From: Halosimplex litoreum | GTDB lineage: Archaea > Halobacteriota > Halobacteria > Halobacteriales > Haloarculaceae | Assembly: GCF_016065055.1 (NCBI RefSeq) | Contig: NZ_CP065856.1 | Span: 3,099,836-3,163,835 of the forward strand | Reading direction: 5' to 3' | DNA length: 64,000 nt | Shown here: positions 9,001 through 17,540 of the stretch, piece by piece | Layout of the letters: every line of letters starts with the position of its first letter | Numbering within the stretch: position 1 is the stretch's first letter | Program-made: the position numbers and the translations under genes | The notes under the pieces: generated by a model | Database searches by the model: none | What the model was told of the DNA's origin: nothing | The model's input: only the letters and a program-made list of their open reading frames with translations

Positions 9001-9378
9001 GAGCGCGACGTCGAGAACGGCGACGAGGTGGTCATCGACGCTGGCCGGACCACCGTCGAGGGCGTCGCGATGGTCACCGGCGGGATCCGCCCCGGCGTCG
9101 TCGGCGCGATGTGGGGCTGGGGCCGCACCGGCGACGGCGCGAGCGCCCAGACCGTCGACGGGGAGACCCGCGAGGCGGTCGGCGAGGACGGCCACACGCC
9201 CTACCAGTTCGACGAGCCGATGACCGACGAGGCGGGGCTGGCCAAGGGCCGCGACGCCGGGTTCGCGATCAACCACGTCCAGCCGCTGGACGCCGAGCTG
9301 GGCGACACCGGCCTGTCGGACCTGGTCGGCGGGTCCAACGCACAGTACGACGCATTCGTCGACGTGGAGCGGCGGTGA
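6097..9378 (+). CDS. Tat-exported molybdopterin oxidoreductase catalytic subunit (TtrA/PsrA/ArrA-like)
   Basis: 1093 aa. A twin-arginine signal (RRDLVKAVG at residues 23-31, then an Ala/Gly-rich core) predicts folded export. The FeS motif is C77-x2-C80-x3-C84, with the next likely ligand C155 in 'GRICLKG'. That gap of 70 residues is far longer than the 25-35 common in the family and implies an inserted loop. C294 in 'HHAGTCGFSS' is the best candidate molybdenum ligand. The C-terminal molybdopterin-dinucleotide domain (RLVNWKPRTQGMHRTQNSPW, then NPRDAEERDVENGDEVVI) is clear. Length, Tat signal and gene order fit the tetrathionate/polysulphide/arsenate reductase branch better than DMSO reductase, but the substrate cannot be read from sequence. 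The TorD-like gene downstream should deliver the cofactor. Confidence 0.9.
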   Translation: MSTDDTTDADAGGTEDGGPSLTRRDLVKAVGAVGAVGAASAATVNVDTDDLWTDDTEHYVGDDYGEYDAGDVIHTTCGQCNTFCPIKVRLADDSGTGEYSSLVRKLAGNPYSFLNTQPFSQVPYDSDPEEVATGDVEGSGDVDADRWSLSGGRICLKGQAGIQTAFDTYRVRKPMKRVGPRGSGEWKTVSWEQAIADIVEGDDDLGHPGLRDLWGYAPEEEVMADWEAVQSGDLDRSTFDERYEDVLIDTDHPDLGPKANQIVDVGGFRRNFVRARLWHQGLGSINSVHHAGTCGFSSVMGNVRSHAAKKKRQYPDIEHCEYLLVWGTNPMVANKGPTWLAPKLTNAIEDGMRMDVVDPRLSKTAEKADTWVPVEPGADGALALGMARWILDHDRHDTEYLRNPAQSAAAADGEPTWSDATHLVLVDEDAGPKARAADLGLVPDGHEHADDFVAVDAETGEPRPASEVETGVLDVSLTVDGAAVESVWRRYRERVSEHTVDEYAEMAGVSADRIAEIADEFTSHGKRAAIMAYRGPAKHTNGFYNSRAIATLQHLVGNYDWKGGQITPYAGYSTMSGRYELGQVPDGHSPWGIPLLRGGVNYEDTSLFERDGGYPAKRPWFPVAPPQATQELYGSAADEYPYGVEALFIRPYSNNHVMAVAGGDQIPEILSDPDTIPLVVASDTVIGETSKYADYVLPEPTYLERWENFGTYPNKRLADEKISQPAVSVVPDARPFEEVLIDLWKELDLPGVGEGAIPDAEGNLWPLDRSEDFYLKLAANVAYDREPVSDADADERAAFRESHETGLGEAFDRDRWQRAVRDEEWPKVVTVLDRGGRFEEPVDEYADRFAEHGHEYDYADRFDDSNAYDGEQLRYKLGSRVDFYSEVVPTGKHSYTGERFDPLPRVDDVEHYNGDVQASVGGDDEAERPLRLVNWKPRTQGMHRTQNSPWLRETRPENPLWINPRDAEERDVENGDEVVIDAGRTTVEGVAMVTGGIRPGVVGAMWGWGRTGDGASAQTVDGETREAVGEDGHTPYQFDEPMTDEAGLAKGRDAGFAINHVQPLDAELGDTGLSDLVGGSNAQYDAFVDVERR

Positions 9379-9383
9379 TTCCG

Positions 9384-10202
9384 ATGTCCGACAGCGTAGA
9401 CGCGGACGCGGACACGAACCCGAACACGAACGCGGGTCGGTCCCATCACGCCGGCGACGACCGACCGGCGGGGCCGCCCCCGGACGGGGCAGCCGCGCTG
9501 GCGCGAGCGCAGGTGTACGGACTGCTGGCGGCGACGTTCGACGGCGACGTCGAGACCCTCGCGAGCGCGCTCGCCGACGGGACGGTCGCTCGACTGGCCG
9601 ACGACCTCCCGGTGGAGATACCGACGGCGCCGCTGGAGCGCTCTGACCCGAGCGTCGAGGCGCTCCGGGTCGGCTACGACAACCTCTTCGCCGTGCCGGG
9701 ACCGCACTACGTCCCGCCGTTCGCCTCGGCCTGGGCCGACGACCCCAGCGAGTCTTTCGAGTCGGACTCGCCGTATCACGAGGCGGGCGAGGCCGGCGAG
9801 TTGTTCGGCGACCCCGCCGCGGCGGCCGCGCGTTCGCACGCCGCGGCGGGATTCGAACCCGAGCGAGGCGACGGCGTGCCCGACCACCTCGCCGCGTCGT
9901 TCGAGTTCATGCGCGCCCTCTGCGAGCGCGAGGCCGCGCTCCTCGCCGGTGACACCGGTGACGAGACGGGCCGAGGGACCGGCGCGACCGACGGGGAGGC
10001 CGGCGATGGCGCCGACGGGGCCGACGAACTGGCGGCGGTCCGCCGGCTTCAGCGCGAGACCGTCGGGCGCCTCGGGTGGCTCGACGCGTTCCACGAGGCG
10101 GTCGAGCGCGCGGACTCGGCCGAACGGCTGTTCGCCGCGCTCGCGCGGCTCACCCGGGTCTTCGTCGCCTGGGACGCCAGGGCCGGCGTCGCGGCGGTGT
10201 GA
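9384..10202 (+). CDS. TorD/DmsD-type molybdoenzyme chaperone
   Basis: 272 aa from ATG 9384, five bases after the catalytic gene's stop. The first 40 residues are polar and of low complexity. The core is helical, with 'ALARAQVYGLLAATF' near residue 37, 'VGYDNLFAVPGPHYVPPFASAW' and 'LAASFEFMRALCEREAALL', matching the TorD family layout (Y-LF-GP-PP-S). These proteins bind the Tat signal of the catalytic subunit and help insert the cofactor before export. An acidic linker of about 35 residues interrupts the domain at roughly 190-225. Last gene of the operon; convergent with pccB. Confidence 0.88.
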   Translation: MSDSVDADADTNPNTNAGRSHHAGDDRPAGPPPDGAAALARAQVYGLLAATFDGDVETLASALADGTVARLADDLPVEIPTAPLERSDPSVEALRVGYDNLFAVPGPHYVPPFASAWADDPSESFESDSPYHEAGEAGELFGDPAAAAARSHAAAGFEPERGDGVPDHLAASFEFMRALCEREAALLAGDTGDETGRGTGATDGEAGDGADGADELAAVRRLQRETVGRLGWLDAFHEAVERADSAERLFAALARLTRVFVAWDARAGVAAV

Positions 10203-10259
10203 CCGCCGCCGCGGCCTCACGTAGCGGCGCGGGCGAACTGTCGCTGCCGACGAGTTCCG

Positions 10260-11810
10260 CTACAGCGGGATGTTCCCGTGTTTCCGGTCGGGGTGGTCCT
10301 TCCGTTTCGAGCGCAGCGTCTCCAGGTCGCCGATCAGTCGCGAGCGGGTCTCGGGCGGTTCGAGCACGTCGTCGACGAACCCGCGCTCGGCGGCGGTGTA
10401 GGGGTTGGCGAACTCCTCGCGGTACTCGTCGATGAGTTCCTGGCGCTTCTGTTCGACCTGCTCGGCGGCGTCGAGTTCCTCGTCGTAGAGGATGTTGACG
10501 GCGCCCTCGGGACCCATGACGGCGATCTCCGCGGTGGGCCAGGCGTAGTTCACGTCGCTGCCGACGTGCTTGGAGGACATCACGTCGTAGGCGCCGCCGT
10601 AGGCCTTGCGGGTGATGACGGTCATCAGTGGCACCGTCGCCTCGGAGTAGGCGTACAGCAGCTTCGCGCCGTGTTTGATGATCCCACCCTTCTCCTGGTC
10701 CTTGCCGGGCATGAAGCCGGGCACGTCGACGAACGTCAGGAGGGGGATGTTGAACGCGTCGCAAAAGCGGACGAACCGCGAGCCCTTCAGCGAGGAGTCG
10801 ATGTCCAGCGTCCCGGCGTTGACGCGGGGCTGGTTGGCGACGACGCCGACGGCGTGGCCGTCGAGGCGGGCGAAGCCGGTCAGGAGGTTCCGGGCGTAGC
10901 GCTCGGCGGCCTCGAAGAAGGAATCCTCGTCGACGACGCCGTCGATCACGTCGTGCATGTCGTAGGGCTTCTGCGGGGACTGGGGCACTACCTCGCGCAG
11001 ATCCTCGTCAGCGCGGTCGGGGTCGTCCCAGGGATCGACGCGCGGCGGGTCCTCGGCGTTGTTGGCGGGCAGGTACGAGAGGAGATACCGGATGTCGTCC
11101 AGCGCCTCCTCCTCGGCGGCGGGCGCGAAGTGCGCGACGCCCGAGTCGCCGGTGTGGGTCGCGGCGCCGCCGAGTTCGTCGAAGGTCACCTCCTCGCCAG
11201 TGACCGTCTCGATGACGTCCGGGCCGGTGATGAACATGTGGCTGGTCTCCTCGACCATGAAGATGAAATCGGTGATGGCCGGGGAGTACACCGCGCCGCC
11301 GGCGCAGGGACCCATGATCGCCGAGATCTGTGGCACGACGCCCGACGCCAGCTGGTTGCGGTGGAAGATGTCTGCGTAGCCCGCCAGGGCGTCGACGCCC
11401 TCCTGGATGCGGGCGCCGGCCGAGTCGTTGAGGCCGATTATGGGTGCGCCGGTGTCCATGGCCTTGTCCATCACCTTGCAGACCTTCTGGGCGAAGGCCT
11501 CGCCCAGCGAGCCCCCCAGCACCGTGAAGTCGTGGGCGAACACGAAGACGGTGCGGCCGTCGACCTCGCCGTAGCCGGTGACGACGCCGTCGCCCGGGAA
11601 CTCCCGTTCTTCCATGTCGAACTTCGTCGAGCGGTGCTCGCGCAGGGCGTCGATCTCGACGAAGCTGTCGTCGTCGAGGAAGTAGTCGATGCGCTCGCGG
11701 GCGGTCATCTTGCCGCGGTCGTGCTGGGCCTCGATGCGCTCGTCGCCGCCGCCCTTCCGGGCTCGCTCCTTGCGCTCGCGCAGGTCCTCGACGTCCTCCT
11801 CGCGGGTCAC
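10260..11810 (-). CDS. pccB: Acyl-CoA (propionyl-CoA) carboxylase carboxyltransferase subunit
   Basis: 516 aa from the GTG at 11810. The frame extends upstream to 11978, but that part reads as non-homologous sequence, and the usual family start ([20 protein letters not shown]) follows the GTG. Both crotonase-like halves are present: '[11 protein letters not shown]', '[20 protein letters not shown]', '[11 protein letters not shown]', '[17 protein letters not shown]', '[13 protein letters not shown]', and in the C-half '[24 protein letters not shown]' and '[10 protein letters not shown]'. It transfers CO2 from biotin to propionyl-CoA, giving methylmalonyl-CoA. The biotin carboxylase subunit is not in this window. 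The mutase and epimerase genes downstream complete the route to succinyl-CoA. Confidence 0.93.
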   Translation of the reverse strand: MTREEDVEDLRERKERARKGGGDERIEAQHDRGKMTARERIDYFLDDDSFVEIDALREHRSTKFDMEEREFPGDGVVTGYGEVDGRTVFVFAHDFTVLGGSLGEAFAQKVCKVMDKAMDTGAPIIGLNDSAGARIQEGVDALAGYADIFHRNQLASGVVPQISAIMGPCAGGAVYSPAITDFIFMVEETSHMFITGPDVIETVTGEEVTFDELGGAATHTGDSGVAHFAPAAEEEALDDIRYLLSYLPANNAEDPPRVDPWDDPDRADEDLREVVPQSPQKPYDMHDVIDGVVDEDSFFEAAERYARNLLTGFARLDGHAVGVVANQPRVNAGTLDIDSSLKGSRFVRFCDAFNIPLLTFVDVPGFMPGKDQEKGGIIKHGAKLLYAYSEATVPLMTVITRKAYGGAYDVMSSKHVGSDVNYAWPTAEIAVMGPEGAVNILYDEELDAAEQVEQKRQELIDEYREEFANPYTAAERGFVDDVLEPPETRSRLIGDLETLRSKRKDHPDRKHGNIPL

Positions 11811-11989
11811 GTCGAGTTCCCTCCGAGCGGGTCGAACGGCCGGCCGACGCGGGTCCGTGCGGTCATTGGTGGGGCATCGGCAGTCCGGGAGAAAAGCGTT
11901 TCCCGACGCCGGGGCGGCGACGGCGTGTCCGCCCGGCGAGTACGGCGGAAACCGGCGAAGTTTTGACCACGCCGCCACAGACGAGTCCT

Positions 11990-12616
11990 GTGAAGAACGT
12001 CACGGCCCGCCGGTCGAACCCCTTCGGCTTCTCGCCGCCGTGTGAGCCGTTCGTCGCCGGCTACGGCGACGCCAACGCCGACTTCCACGTTGTCGGCGAC
12101 CATCCCGGCGTCCACGGCGGAGCCGAGTCCGGCTACCCGTTCACGGAGTTCGAAGCCAGCGAGCGATTCCAGCGGGCGCTCGCCGAGGGCGGCCTGCTCG
12201 CCGAGACCGGGTCACCCCCGGTCGTCGAGAAGACCTACTTCTCGTATCTCTACCCCTGCGTCCCCGAGGGCGTCCCGAGCGCACAGGACTACGCCGACCT
12301 GGAGAACATCTTCGACTCGGAGATCCGGGCGATCACCGCCCACGTCCTCCTGCCGGTCGGCGAGCGCGCGACCCGGCACGTCTTCGCGAACATGACCGCG
12401 CGACCGGCCGAGGAGGTGGATCTGGACGCCCAGCACGCCACCGAGATCCCGGGGAGCGGCTGGCTCGTCGTCCCGGTCAAGGGCCCCGTGGAGTGGTCCG
12501 ACGACGACGAGCGAGCGTTGGTCGACGCGCTCGTTGAGCTGCGCCAGCGCGACTACGTCCGTCGGGCGGACCTGGGGCGGTTCCTCCCCGACGACGACCC
12601 GTACATGGTCCGATAG
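11990..12616 (+). CDS. Uracil-DNA glycosylase superfamily protein (haloarchaeal type)
   Basis: 208 aa from GTG 11990; '[26 protein letters not shown]' is the usual N-terminus of this haloarchaeal family, which supports GTG over the TTG at 11963. An AT-rich box (TTTTGA) about 27 bases upstream fits a leaderless transcript. The segment '[21 protein letters not shown]' near residue 30 resembles the motif I loop of UDG-fold enzymes, and '[10 protein letters not shown]' follows where a second substrate loop would be. The four cysteines of family 4 UDGs are not evident, so catalytic activity is uncertain. Divergent from pccB. Likely a base-excision or DNA-binding role. Confidence 0.7.
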   Translation: MKNVTARRSNPFGFSPPCEPFVAGYGDANADFHVVGDHPGVHGGAESGYPFTEFEASERFQRALAEGGLLAETGSPPVVEKTYFSYLYPCVPEGVPSAQDYADLENIFDSEIRAITAHVLLPVGERATRHVFANMTARPAEEVDLDAQHATEIPGSGWLVVPVKGPVEWSDDDERALVDALVELRQRDYVRRADLGRFLPDDDPYMVR

Positions 12617-12655
12617 GCGACGCGGCCGGCAACGGCCGTGAACGCCGCGCCCGGC

Positions 12656-14014
12656 TCAGAACGGCGCGAAGAAGGCGGCGTCCTCCGCCAGGAAGAGGCT
12701 CTCGAAGCCGAGATAGAGCGTCGCGAGGATGCCGAAGAAAACGACCGTCCGGAGCGTCCAGAGCCAGGCCATCGCGAGCCTGTCCGAGTCGGAACTCCCC
12801 TCGCGTAGTTCCGCGACGGCGTCCCGGCCGAGGACCCAGCCGACGAACGCGACGACGAGCAGCACCGACAGCGGCAACAGCAGGCCGTAGGCGATCGAGT
12901 CGAACCAGACGAACCAGGCCGAGAAGCCCCCGGGTTCGCCCGTGTCGAGCGCCGATGGGAGCCCGAGGACGAAGAGGACGAGGCCGGCGCCGACGGCCAG
13001 CGCCGGTCGCGAGGCGTCGGTGTTGTCGGTCGCGTAGGACACGGCGACTTCGAGCAGGCTGATCGCCGACGACAGCGCCGCGAGCGCGACGACGCCGAAG
13101 AAGACGACGCCGAGGAGTCGGCCGGCGGGCAGCGCCGCGAACGCCGCGGCCATCGCCTCGAACAGCGCCGTCGGCCCGCTGGTCGCCGGGTCGATCCCCT
13201 CGGCGAAGAGGATCGGGAAGACGACGACGCCGGCGAGCACGCCGATGAGCGTGTTCGAGACGACGATGACACCGCCGTCGACGGGGAGGCTGTCGTCCTC
13301 GCCGACGTAGGAGGCGTAGGTGACCATGATGCCCATCCCCAGCGAGAGGGTGAAGAAGGCCTGGCCGACCGCGTCGGGGACGACCGCGCCCGCGTTGGCG
13401 ACGAGCGAGTCCACGTCCGGCGAGAGGAAGTACGCGAGGCCGTCGGCGGCACCGCCCAGCGTGAGCGCCCACGCCGCCAGCGCGAGCATGAGAACGACGA
13501 TGGACGGGACCATCACCTTCGTCGCCTTCTCGATGCCGTCCTCGATGCCCATCGCGACGATCCCGACGGCGATCGACAGGAAGAGCAGTTGCGCGGCGAT
13601 CGCCTCGGGACCGGAGGCGACCGCCGAGAGGTACGCCCCCGGATCGTCGAAGTACGCGCCGGTGGCGCTGCCGAGGATGTACCGGAGGACCCACCCGCCG
13701 ACCACGTCGTAGTAGGAGAGGATCCAGAACCCGGTGATCATCCCCATGGCGCCGACGATTCGCCAGACTGGTCCGCCCAGCTCCGCGAAGGCGTCGACGA
13801 CGTTGCGCTTTGTCCGCCGGCCGACGACGAACTCCGCGAGCAGCGCCGGGAAGCCGACAAGCGTCACCGCGATCAGGTAGAAGACGACGAAGGCGGCGCC
13901 GCCGTTCGCGGCCGTCTTGAACGGGAACTGCCAGAGGTTCCCCAGGCCGACTGCGCTCCCGATCGCCGCGACGAGGAAGCCGACCCTCGTCGCCCAGGTC
14001 TCTCGTTCTACCAT
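12656..14014 (-). CDS. Sodium-dependent neurotransmitter-symporter family transporter (SNF/NSS)
   Basis: 452 aa from ATG 14014, chosen because 'RETWATRVGFLVAAIGSAVGLGNLWQFPFKTAANGGAAF' is the invariant first helix of the family; the longer frame to 14098 adds only non-homologous residues. About 12 helices follow. The unwound helix-1 motif GSAVGLGNLWQFP binds sodium and substrate. Members carry amino acids or related amines into the cell with Na+, which suits a halophile's sodium gradient. Conserved 'FFSLSLGMGIMVTYASY' marks helix 6 to 7. Substrate cannot be predicted. The gene is divergent from 14098. Confidence 0.9.
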   Translation of the reverse strand: MVERETWATRVGFLVAAIGSAVGLGNLWQFPFKTAANGGAAFVVFYLIAVTLVGFPALLAEFVVGRRTKRNVVDAFAELGGPVWRIVGAMGMITGFWILSYYDVVGGWVLRYILGSATGAYFDDPGAYLSAVASGPEAIAAQLLFLSIAVGIVAMGIEDGIEKATKVMVPSIVVLMLALAAWALTLGGAADGLAYFLSPDVDSLVANAGAVVPDAVGQAFFTLSLGMGIMVTYASYVGEDDSLPVDGGVIVVSNTLIGVLAGVVVFPILFAEGIDPATSGPTALFEAMAAAFAALPAGRLLGVVFFGVVALAALSSAISLLEVAVSYATDNTDASRPALAVGAGLVLFVLGLPSALDTGEPGGFSAWFVWFDSIAYGLLLPLSVLLVVAFVGWVLGRDAVAELREGSSDSDRLAMAWLWTLRTVVFFGILATLYLGFESLFLAEDAAFFAPF

Positions 14015-14097
14015 ATATCCCCGCTTTCGACCGGTGGCCGTGAAAACGGCTACGACCAGTGACGCTAAGTGCCGCCCGTCCGACACGCACGAACGCA

Positions 14098-14721
14098 ATG
14101 CCCTCCCTACTGGAACGACTGCTCGGCGACGACGACACCGACGAGGGAATCGACCTGCAAGAGCGCGAAGACGAGGCCCACGAGGCCTTGCAGAACCGCG
14201 TTACCCCGGAATCGTACGGCATCGACGACTGCGCGGTGACCGGCGTGGCGGTCGTCAACGAGGGGCCCGACGAGGAACCGATCACCGTCCCCATCGCCCG
14301 CTTCTCGCTCGGCGAAGACGTGGAGTCACCGGACCTGGACCTGGTCTGGGAACTGGTGAGCGAGGCGATCCAGGCCATGCAACCCGGCTTCGAGGGCGTG
14401 TTCGTCCGGCACTACGACGTGCAGTTCACCTTCGACGGGGACGGGTTGTTCGAGGCCGAGGAGTGTCGGCGGATCGCGGTGACGCCCGAGCTGGCCGACC
14501 GCCTCGTCACCGAGACGGGCTTCGACGCGGCGGCGTTCGAAGAGGCGATGCTCGAAGCCGACGACATCGACGACCATATCGCGCCGGTGGCGTGGGGCGA
14601 GTGCGTCGACTACAGCCGGAACGACAACGCTGCCGTCGTCACGGGTGCGGCGGCCGCGGCCGCTGGCGCGAGCGCGGCCGGGGCCAGCTGCGCCGGTGCG
14701 GGGGCCGCGGGCGGCTGCTAG
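14098..14721 (+). CDS. Acidic conserved protein with an Ala/Gly/Cys-rich C-terminal tail; function unknown
   Basis: 207 aa from ATG 14098; a GCTAAGTG box about 28 bases upstream suggests a leaderless message. Residues 1 to about 175 form a soluble, acidic alpha/beta-looking domain containing 'VTPESYGIDDCAVTGVAVVNEG', 'PIARFSLGED' and 'RIAVTPELADRLV'. The last 30 residues switch abruptly to Ala/Gly/Ser with two cysteines and end in AGGC. A similar small-residue, cysteine-ended tail in other protein families can be a sorting or modification site, but nothing here proves that. No family recognised with confidence. Divergent from the sodium symporter and convergent with the SDR gene. Confidence 0.75.
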   Translation: MPSLLERLLGDDDTDEGIDLQEREDEAHEALQNRVTPESYGIDDCAVTGVAVVNEGPDEEPITVPIARFSLGEDVESPDLDLVWELVSEAIQAMQPGFEGVFVRHYDVQFTFDGDGLFEAEECRRIAVTPELADRLVTETGFDAAAFEEAMLEADDIDDHIAPVAWGECVDYSRNDNAAVVTGAAAAAAGASAAGASCAGAGAAGGC

Positions 14722-14746
14722 CGCTTCGAAGTCGAGGTTTCGACCG

Positions 14747-15472
14747 CTACGCTTCCCCGTACACCGGCACGGCCGCGCCGCTGGTGACGCTCGCAGCGTC
14801 CGAACAGAGGTACACGATCGTCTCGGCGATGTCCGAGGGGTCGACCCACGACTCGTGGTCGGCGTCGGGCATCATCTCGCGGTTCATCGGCGTGTCGATG
14901 ACGCTCGGCATGACCGCGTTGGCGCGCACCTCGCCGAGGTTCTCCTCTGCGACGGTCTCGGTGAGGATCCGGACGCCGGCTTTCGACGCGCGGTAGGGGC
15001 CGTCGCCCTCGCCGCCTTCCAGCGACGAACGGGCTGAGACGCTGACGATGGCGCCCTCGCCCGGGAGATCCGACTCCCGGAGGTGGGGGATGGCGTGTTT
15101 CGAGGCGAGGAACATCGTCTTGAGGTTCACGTCCACGAGGAAGTCGAAGGTGTCGGCGTCGGTCTCGTCGATCGGCGTGCCGCCGCGCCAGGTGCCCGCG
15201 ATATTCGCGAGCGCGTCGAGGCCGCCGTGGTCGTCGACGACGGCCGAGAGGGTCTCGGCCACCTCGTCCTCGTCGGTGAAATCGCCCTGGTAGAAGTCGA
15301 CACGCTCGCGGTCGGTGTCGAGAGCGAAGTCCTCGTCGTCCGGTCCGATCAGGTCGGCGCCGCAGACGGTCGCGCCCGCGTCGGCGAACGCGCCGCAGAC
15401 CGCGCTGCCGAGCGTCCCGCCGGCGCCGGTCACGAGCACTACGCTGTCTCCGAAGTCAAAGTCGGCTGACAT
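14747..15472 (-). CDS. Short-chain dehydrogenase/reductase
   Basis: 241 aa from ATG 15472; TTTAAC on the minus strand about 27 bases upstream supports this start for a leaderless transcript and rejects the longer frame to 16084. The Rossmann nucleotide motif is TGAGGTLG (residues 15-22), 'NIAG' is the NNAG element, and the catalytic set is S (VSARSS), Y-x3-K (YRASK). D40 after beta-2 ('CGADLIG') favours NAD over NADP. 'VRANAVMPSVIDTPM' is the typical segment after the active site. The substrate is unknown; fatty-acid or sugar alcohols are common in the family. Confidence 0.9.
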   Translation of the reverse strand: MSADFDFGDSVVLVTGAGGTLGSAVCGAFADAGATVCGADLIGPDDEDFALDTDRERVDFYQGDFTDEDEVAETLSAVVDDHGGLDALANIAGTWRGGTPIDETDADTFDFLVDVNLKTMFLASKHAIPHLRESDLPGEGAIVSVSARSSLEGGEGDGPYRASKAGVRILTETVAEENLGEVRANAVMPSVIDTPMNREMMPDADHESWVDPSDIAETIVYLCSDAASVTSGAAVPVYGEA

Positions 15473-15553
15473 ACCCCTGTGTAAGGACCGGTGGCCGTTA
15501 AAGGTAGGTCGGCGGGCGCAAGGTCTACCGGTGGAGGGTGCGAACGCCCGAGC

Positions 15554-16201
15554 ATGGACTGTATCGCCCACCGCGGGTTCGCCGGCGCCAATCCCGAGAA
15601 CACCGTCGCGGCGGTCGAGGCCGCGGCGGCCCGCGCCGACGGCGTCGAGGTGGACGTGCGACGGTGTGGCTCGGGGGAACTCGTCGTCCACCACGACGGG
15701 ACGGTCGACCGGACGACAGACGGGAGCGGCCCGATCGCCGACCACACCGCCGAGGAACTGGCGGCGCTGTCGGTCGAGGGGACGGGACAGGGCGTGCCGA
15801 CGTTCGAGGAAGTCGTCGCGGCAGTCCCCGACGGCACCACGCTGCACGCGGAGTTGAAGGAGCGGGGGACCGGCGAGGCCGTCGAGCGGGTGGTCGCCGC
15901 GATCGGCTGTGACGCCGTCGTCTCGTCGTTCGACCCACGTGCGCTCACCGAGATCGAGGCGCTGCCGACGGCGCTCGTCCAGTTCGAGGGCGAGGCGCTG
16001 GTCTCGCGGGCGCGCCAGCTGGGCTGTTCGTTCGTGCATCCGAACCTGAACGCTTGTAACACCGGACTCGTCGATCGCGCCCACGGCGCCGGGATGGAAG
16101 TCAACGCCTGGACCGTCACCGCGCCCGGGGAGACCGACCGGCTGCGCGCGACCGGTGCCGACGGCGTGATCGCGGATTTCCCCGATTGCTGTCCCGCCTG
16201 A
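15554..16201 (+). CDS. ugpQ: Glycerophosphodiester phosphodiesterase
   Basis: 215 aa from ATG 15554. The GDPD signature is complete: 'CIAHRGFAGANPENT' (catalytic His, Glu and Asn), 'GVEVDVRRCGSGELVVHHDGTVDRTTDG' with the metal-binding E-x-D and the second catalytic His, then 'HAELKERG' with a further Glu/Lys. The C-terminal 'VNAWTV' and 'GADGVIADFP' strands finish the TIM barrel. It hydrolyses glycerophosphodiesters from lipid turnover to glycerol phosphate and an alcohol. It has no signal peptide, so it is cytoplasmic. It is divergent from the SDR gene and convergent with the aminotransferase. Confidence 0.93.
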   Translation: MDCIAHRGFAGANPENTVAAVEAAAARADGVEVDVRRCGSGELVVHHDGTVDRTTDGSGPIADHTAEELAALSVEGTGQGVPTFEEVVAAVPDGTTLHAELKERGTGEAVERVVAAIGCDAVVSSFDPRALTEIEALPTALVQFEGEALVSRARQLGCSFVHPNLNACNTGLVDRAHGAGMEVNAWTVTAPGETDRLRATGADGVIADFPDCCPA

Positions 16202-16226
16202 GTAGCCGGTTGTTGCCCCGCCCGAC

Positions 16227-17330
16227 TCAGAGCGCGTCGAGCAGCACGTCGATATCGTCGGCGGTGTTGAAGACGTGGACGGAGACGCGAACGGTGCCCG
16301 TCAGCGGGATGTCGCGCACGCGGATTCCCGCATCGTCGAGCCGCTCGGCGGTCGCTTCGGGGTCGTCGGCCGCGAACGAGACGAGCCCGGACTCGTACGC
16401 CGGGGGCGAGACGAGACGGTCGCCCAGCCCCGCTTTGAGCCGGCCGGTCAGGCGCTCGACGCGGTCGGTCACGGTATCGAATCCGAGCTCCTCGATCGTG
16501 GCGATGCCTTCGCGGAGGCCGGCGTAGGGGACGGGCGAGACGCTGCCGACCTCCAGGCGCTGTGCGTTGGGTTTCAGCTCACAGGGGTCGGCGGAGGGGT
16601 CCTCGACGCCTTTGTAGCCGACCCCCGCCGGGTCGAGCGTCCGGGCGAACGCGTCGTCGACGTAGAGGAAGCCGGTGCCGGTCGGGCCGAGCAGCCACTT
16701 GTGGCCGGCGGCGGCGACGGCGTCGGCGCCCCACGCCTCGAAATCGACCGGTCGCTGGCCCACGGACTGGACGGCGTCGACGAGGACGCGAGCGCCGGCG
16801 TCCTGGGCGATCTCGGTGAGTTCGGTCGTGGGGAGCCGGCAGCCGTCGGTCCAGCACAGCGAACTGAACACGGCGAGCGTCGCGCCGTCGACGGCTTCGC
16901 GCCACGCCTCGCGGTCGACGTGGCCGCCCGCGGCCTCGACGACGCGGACCTCCACGTCGCGGGTCTCCCGGAGGTGTTGCCAGGGGAGGATCCCGGCGGG
17001 GTGTTCCTGGTCGGTGCGGACGACGACGTCGCCGGGCTCCCACTCCATCGCGCCGGCGATGCGGGCGATGCCGTCGGCGGTGCTCTGGGTGAGCGCCACG
17101 TCCTCGGGCTCGGTGCCGACGTGGGCGGCGACCGTCTCCCGGGTCTCGTCGAGCGCCTCGAACAGCGCGCCGTACGTGCCGGCGTCCGTCGGCGCCTCGA
17201 ACTCGTGGTAGGCCGCTTCCGACTGGACGGCCTCGACGACGCGGCGCGGGCTCGGGCTGCCGGCGCCGGTGTTGAGGTAGACCGCTTCGTCGAGCGCGGG
17301 CATGTCCGCGCGGAGTTCCTCGGGCGTCAT
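16227..17330 (-). CDS. Class V aminotransferase family protein (NifS/CsdA or isopenicillin-N-epimerase-like)
   Basis: 367 aa from ATG 17330, with TTTAAC about 26 bases upstream on the minus strand. Pyridoxal phosphate features are 'QSTADGIARI' near residue 82, D185-x2-Q188 in 'VLVDAVQSVGQ', and the Schiff-base lysine K211 in 'AAGHKWLLGPTGTGFLY'. The family includes cysteine desulphurases, serine-pyruvate aminotransferases and epimerases. A cysteine at residue 159 lies outside the usual desulphurase catalytic loop, and no clear cysteine-containing loop follows the lysine domain, so a desulphurase is less likely. Exact substrate undetermined. A 686-base gap upstream contains structured repeats. 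Confidence 0.87.
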   Translation of the reverse strand: MTPEELRADMPALDEAVYLNTGAGSPSPRRVVEAVQSEAAYHEFEAPTDAGTYGALFEALDETRETVAAHVGTEPEDVALTQSTADGIARIAGAMEWEPGDVVVRTDQEHPAGILPWQHLRETRDVEVRVVEAAGGHVDREAWREAVDGATLAVFSSLCWTDGCRLPTTELTEIAQDAGARVLVDAVQSVGQRPVDFEAWGADAVAAAGHKWLLGPTGTGFLYVDDAFARTLDPAGVGYKGVEDPSADPCELKPNAQRLEVGSVSPVPYAGLREGIATIEELGFDTVTDRVERLTGRLKAGLGDRLVSPPAYESGLVSFAADDPEATAERLDDAGIRVRDIPLTGTVRVSVHVFNTADDIDVLLDAL

Positions 17331-17540
17331 GGCCGAATCGACGAACTGAGCGCGGTTAAACCGACCGCCACGACGCCGACGACCCGGACGCTCGTCGACG
17401 GTCGCGGTCAGTACAGGACAGGTACGTAGCGGTGCGGTCGGCGCGTGCTGTCGCGCGCTTTCATGCGCGCGACGGCACCGCGCGAGGGATGAGCGACGAC
17501 AGGAGCGAATCGGCTGGGGAGGCTCGTGGTTGTCTGCGGT

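Noticed and set aside
6724-9276. 850-codon open frame antisense to the molybdoenzyme catalytic gene
   Set aside because: In GC-rich haloarchaeal DNA, long antisense frames arise automatically. The plus-strand frame has all family motifs, whereas the antisense product is repetitive Val/Arg/Gly-rich sequence without homology.
9840-9866. tRNA T-arm-like sequence CGGGTTCGAATCCCG on the minus strand inside the TorD-like gene
   Set aside because: Only a four-base stem forms and no acceptor, D or anticodon arms are present nearby. The bases code for a normal TorD segment (GFEPE).
11811-11978. Upstream extension of pccB by 56 codons
   Set aside because: The added residues are unrelated to carboxyltransferases, and the family-typical start follows GTG 11810.
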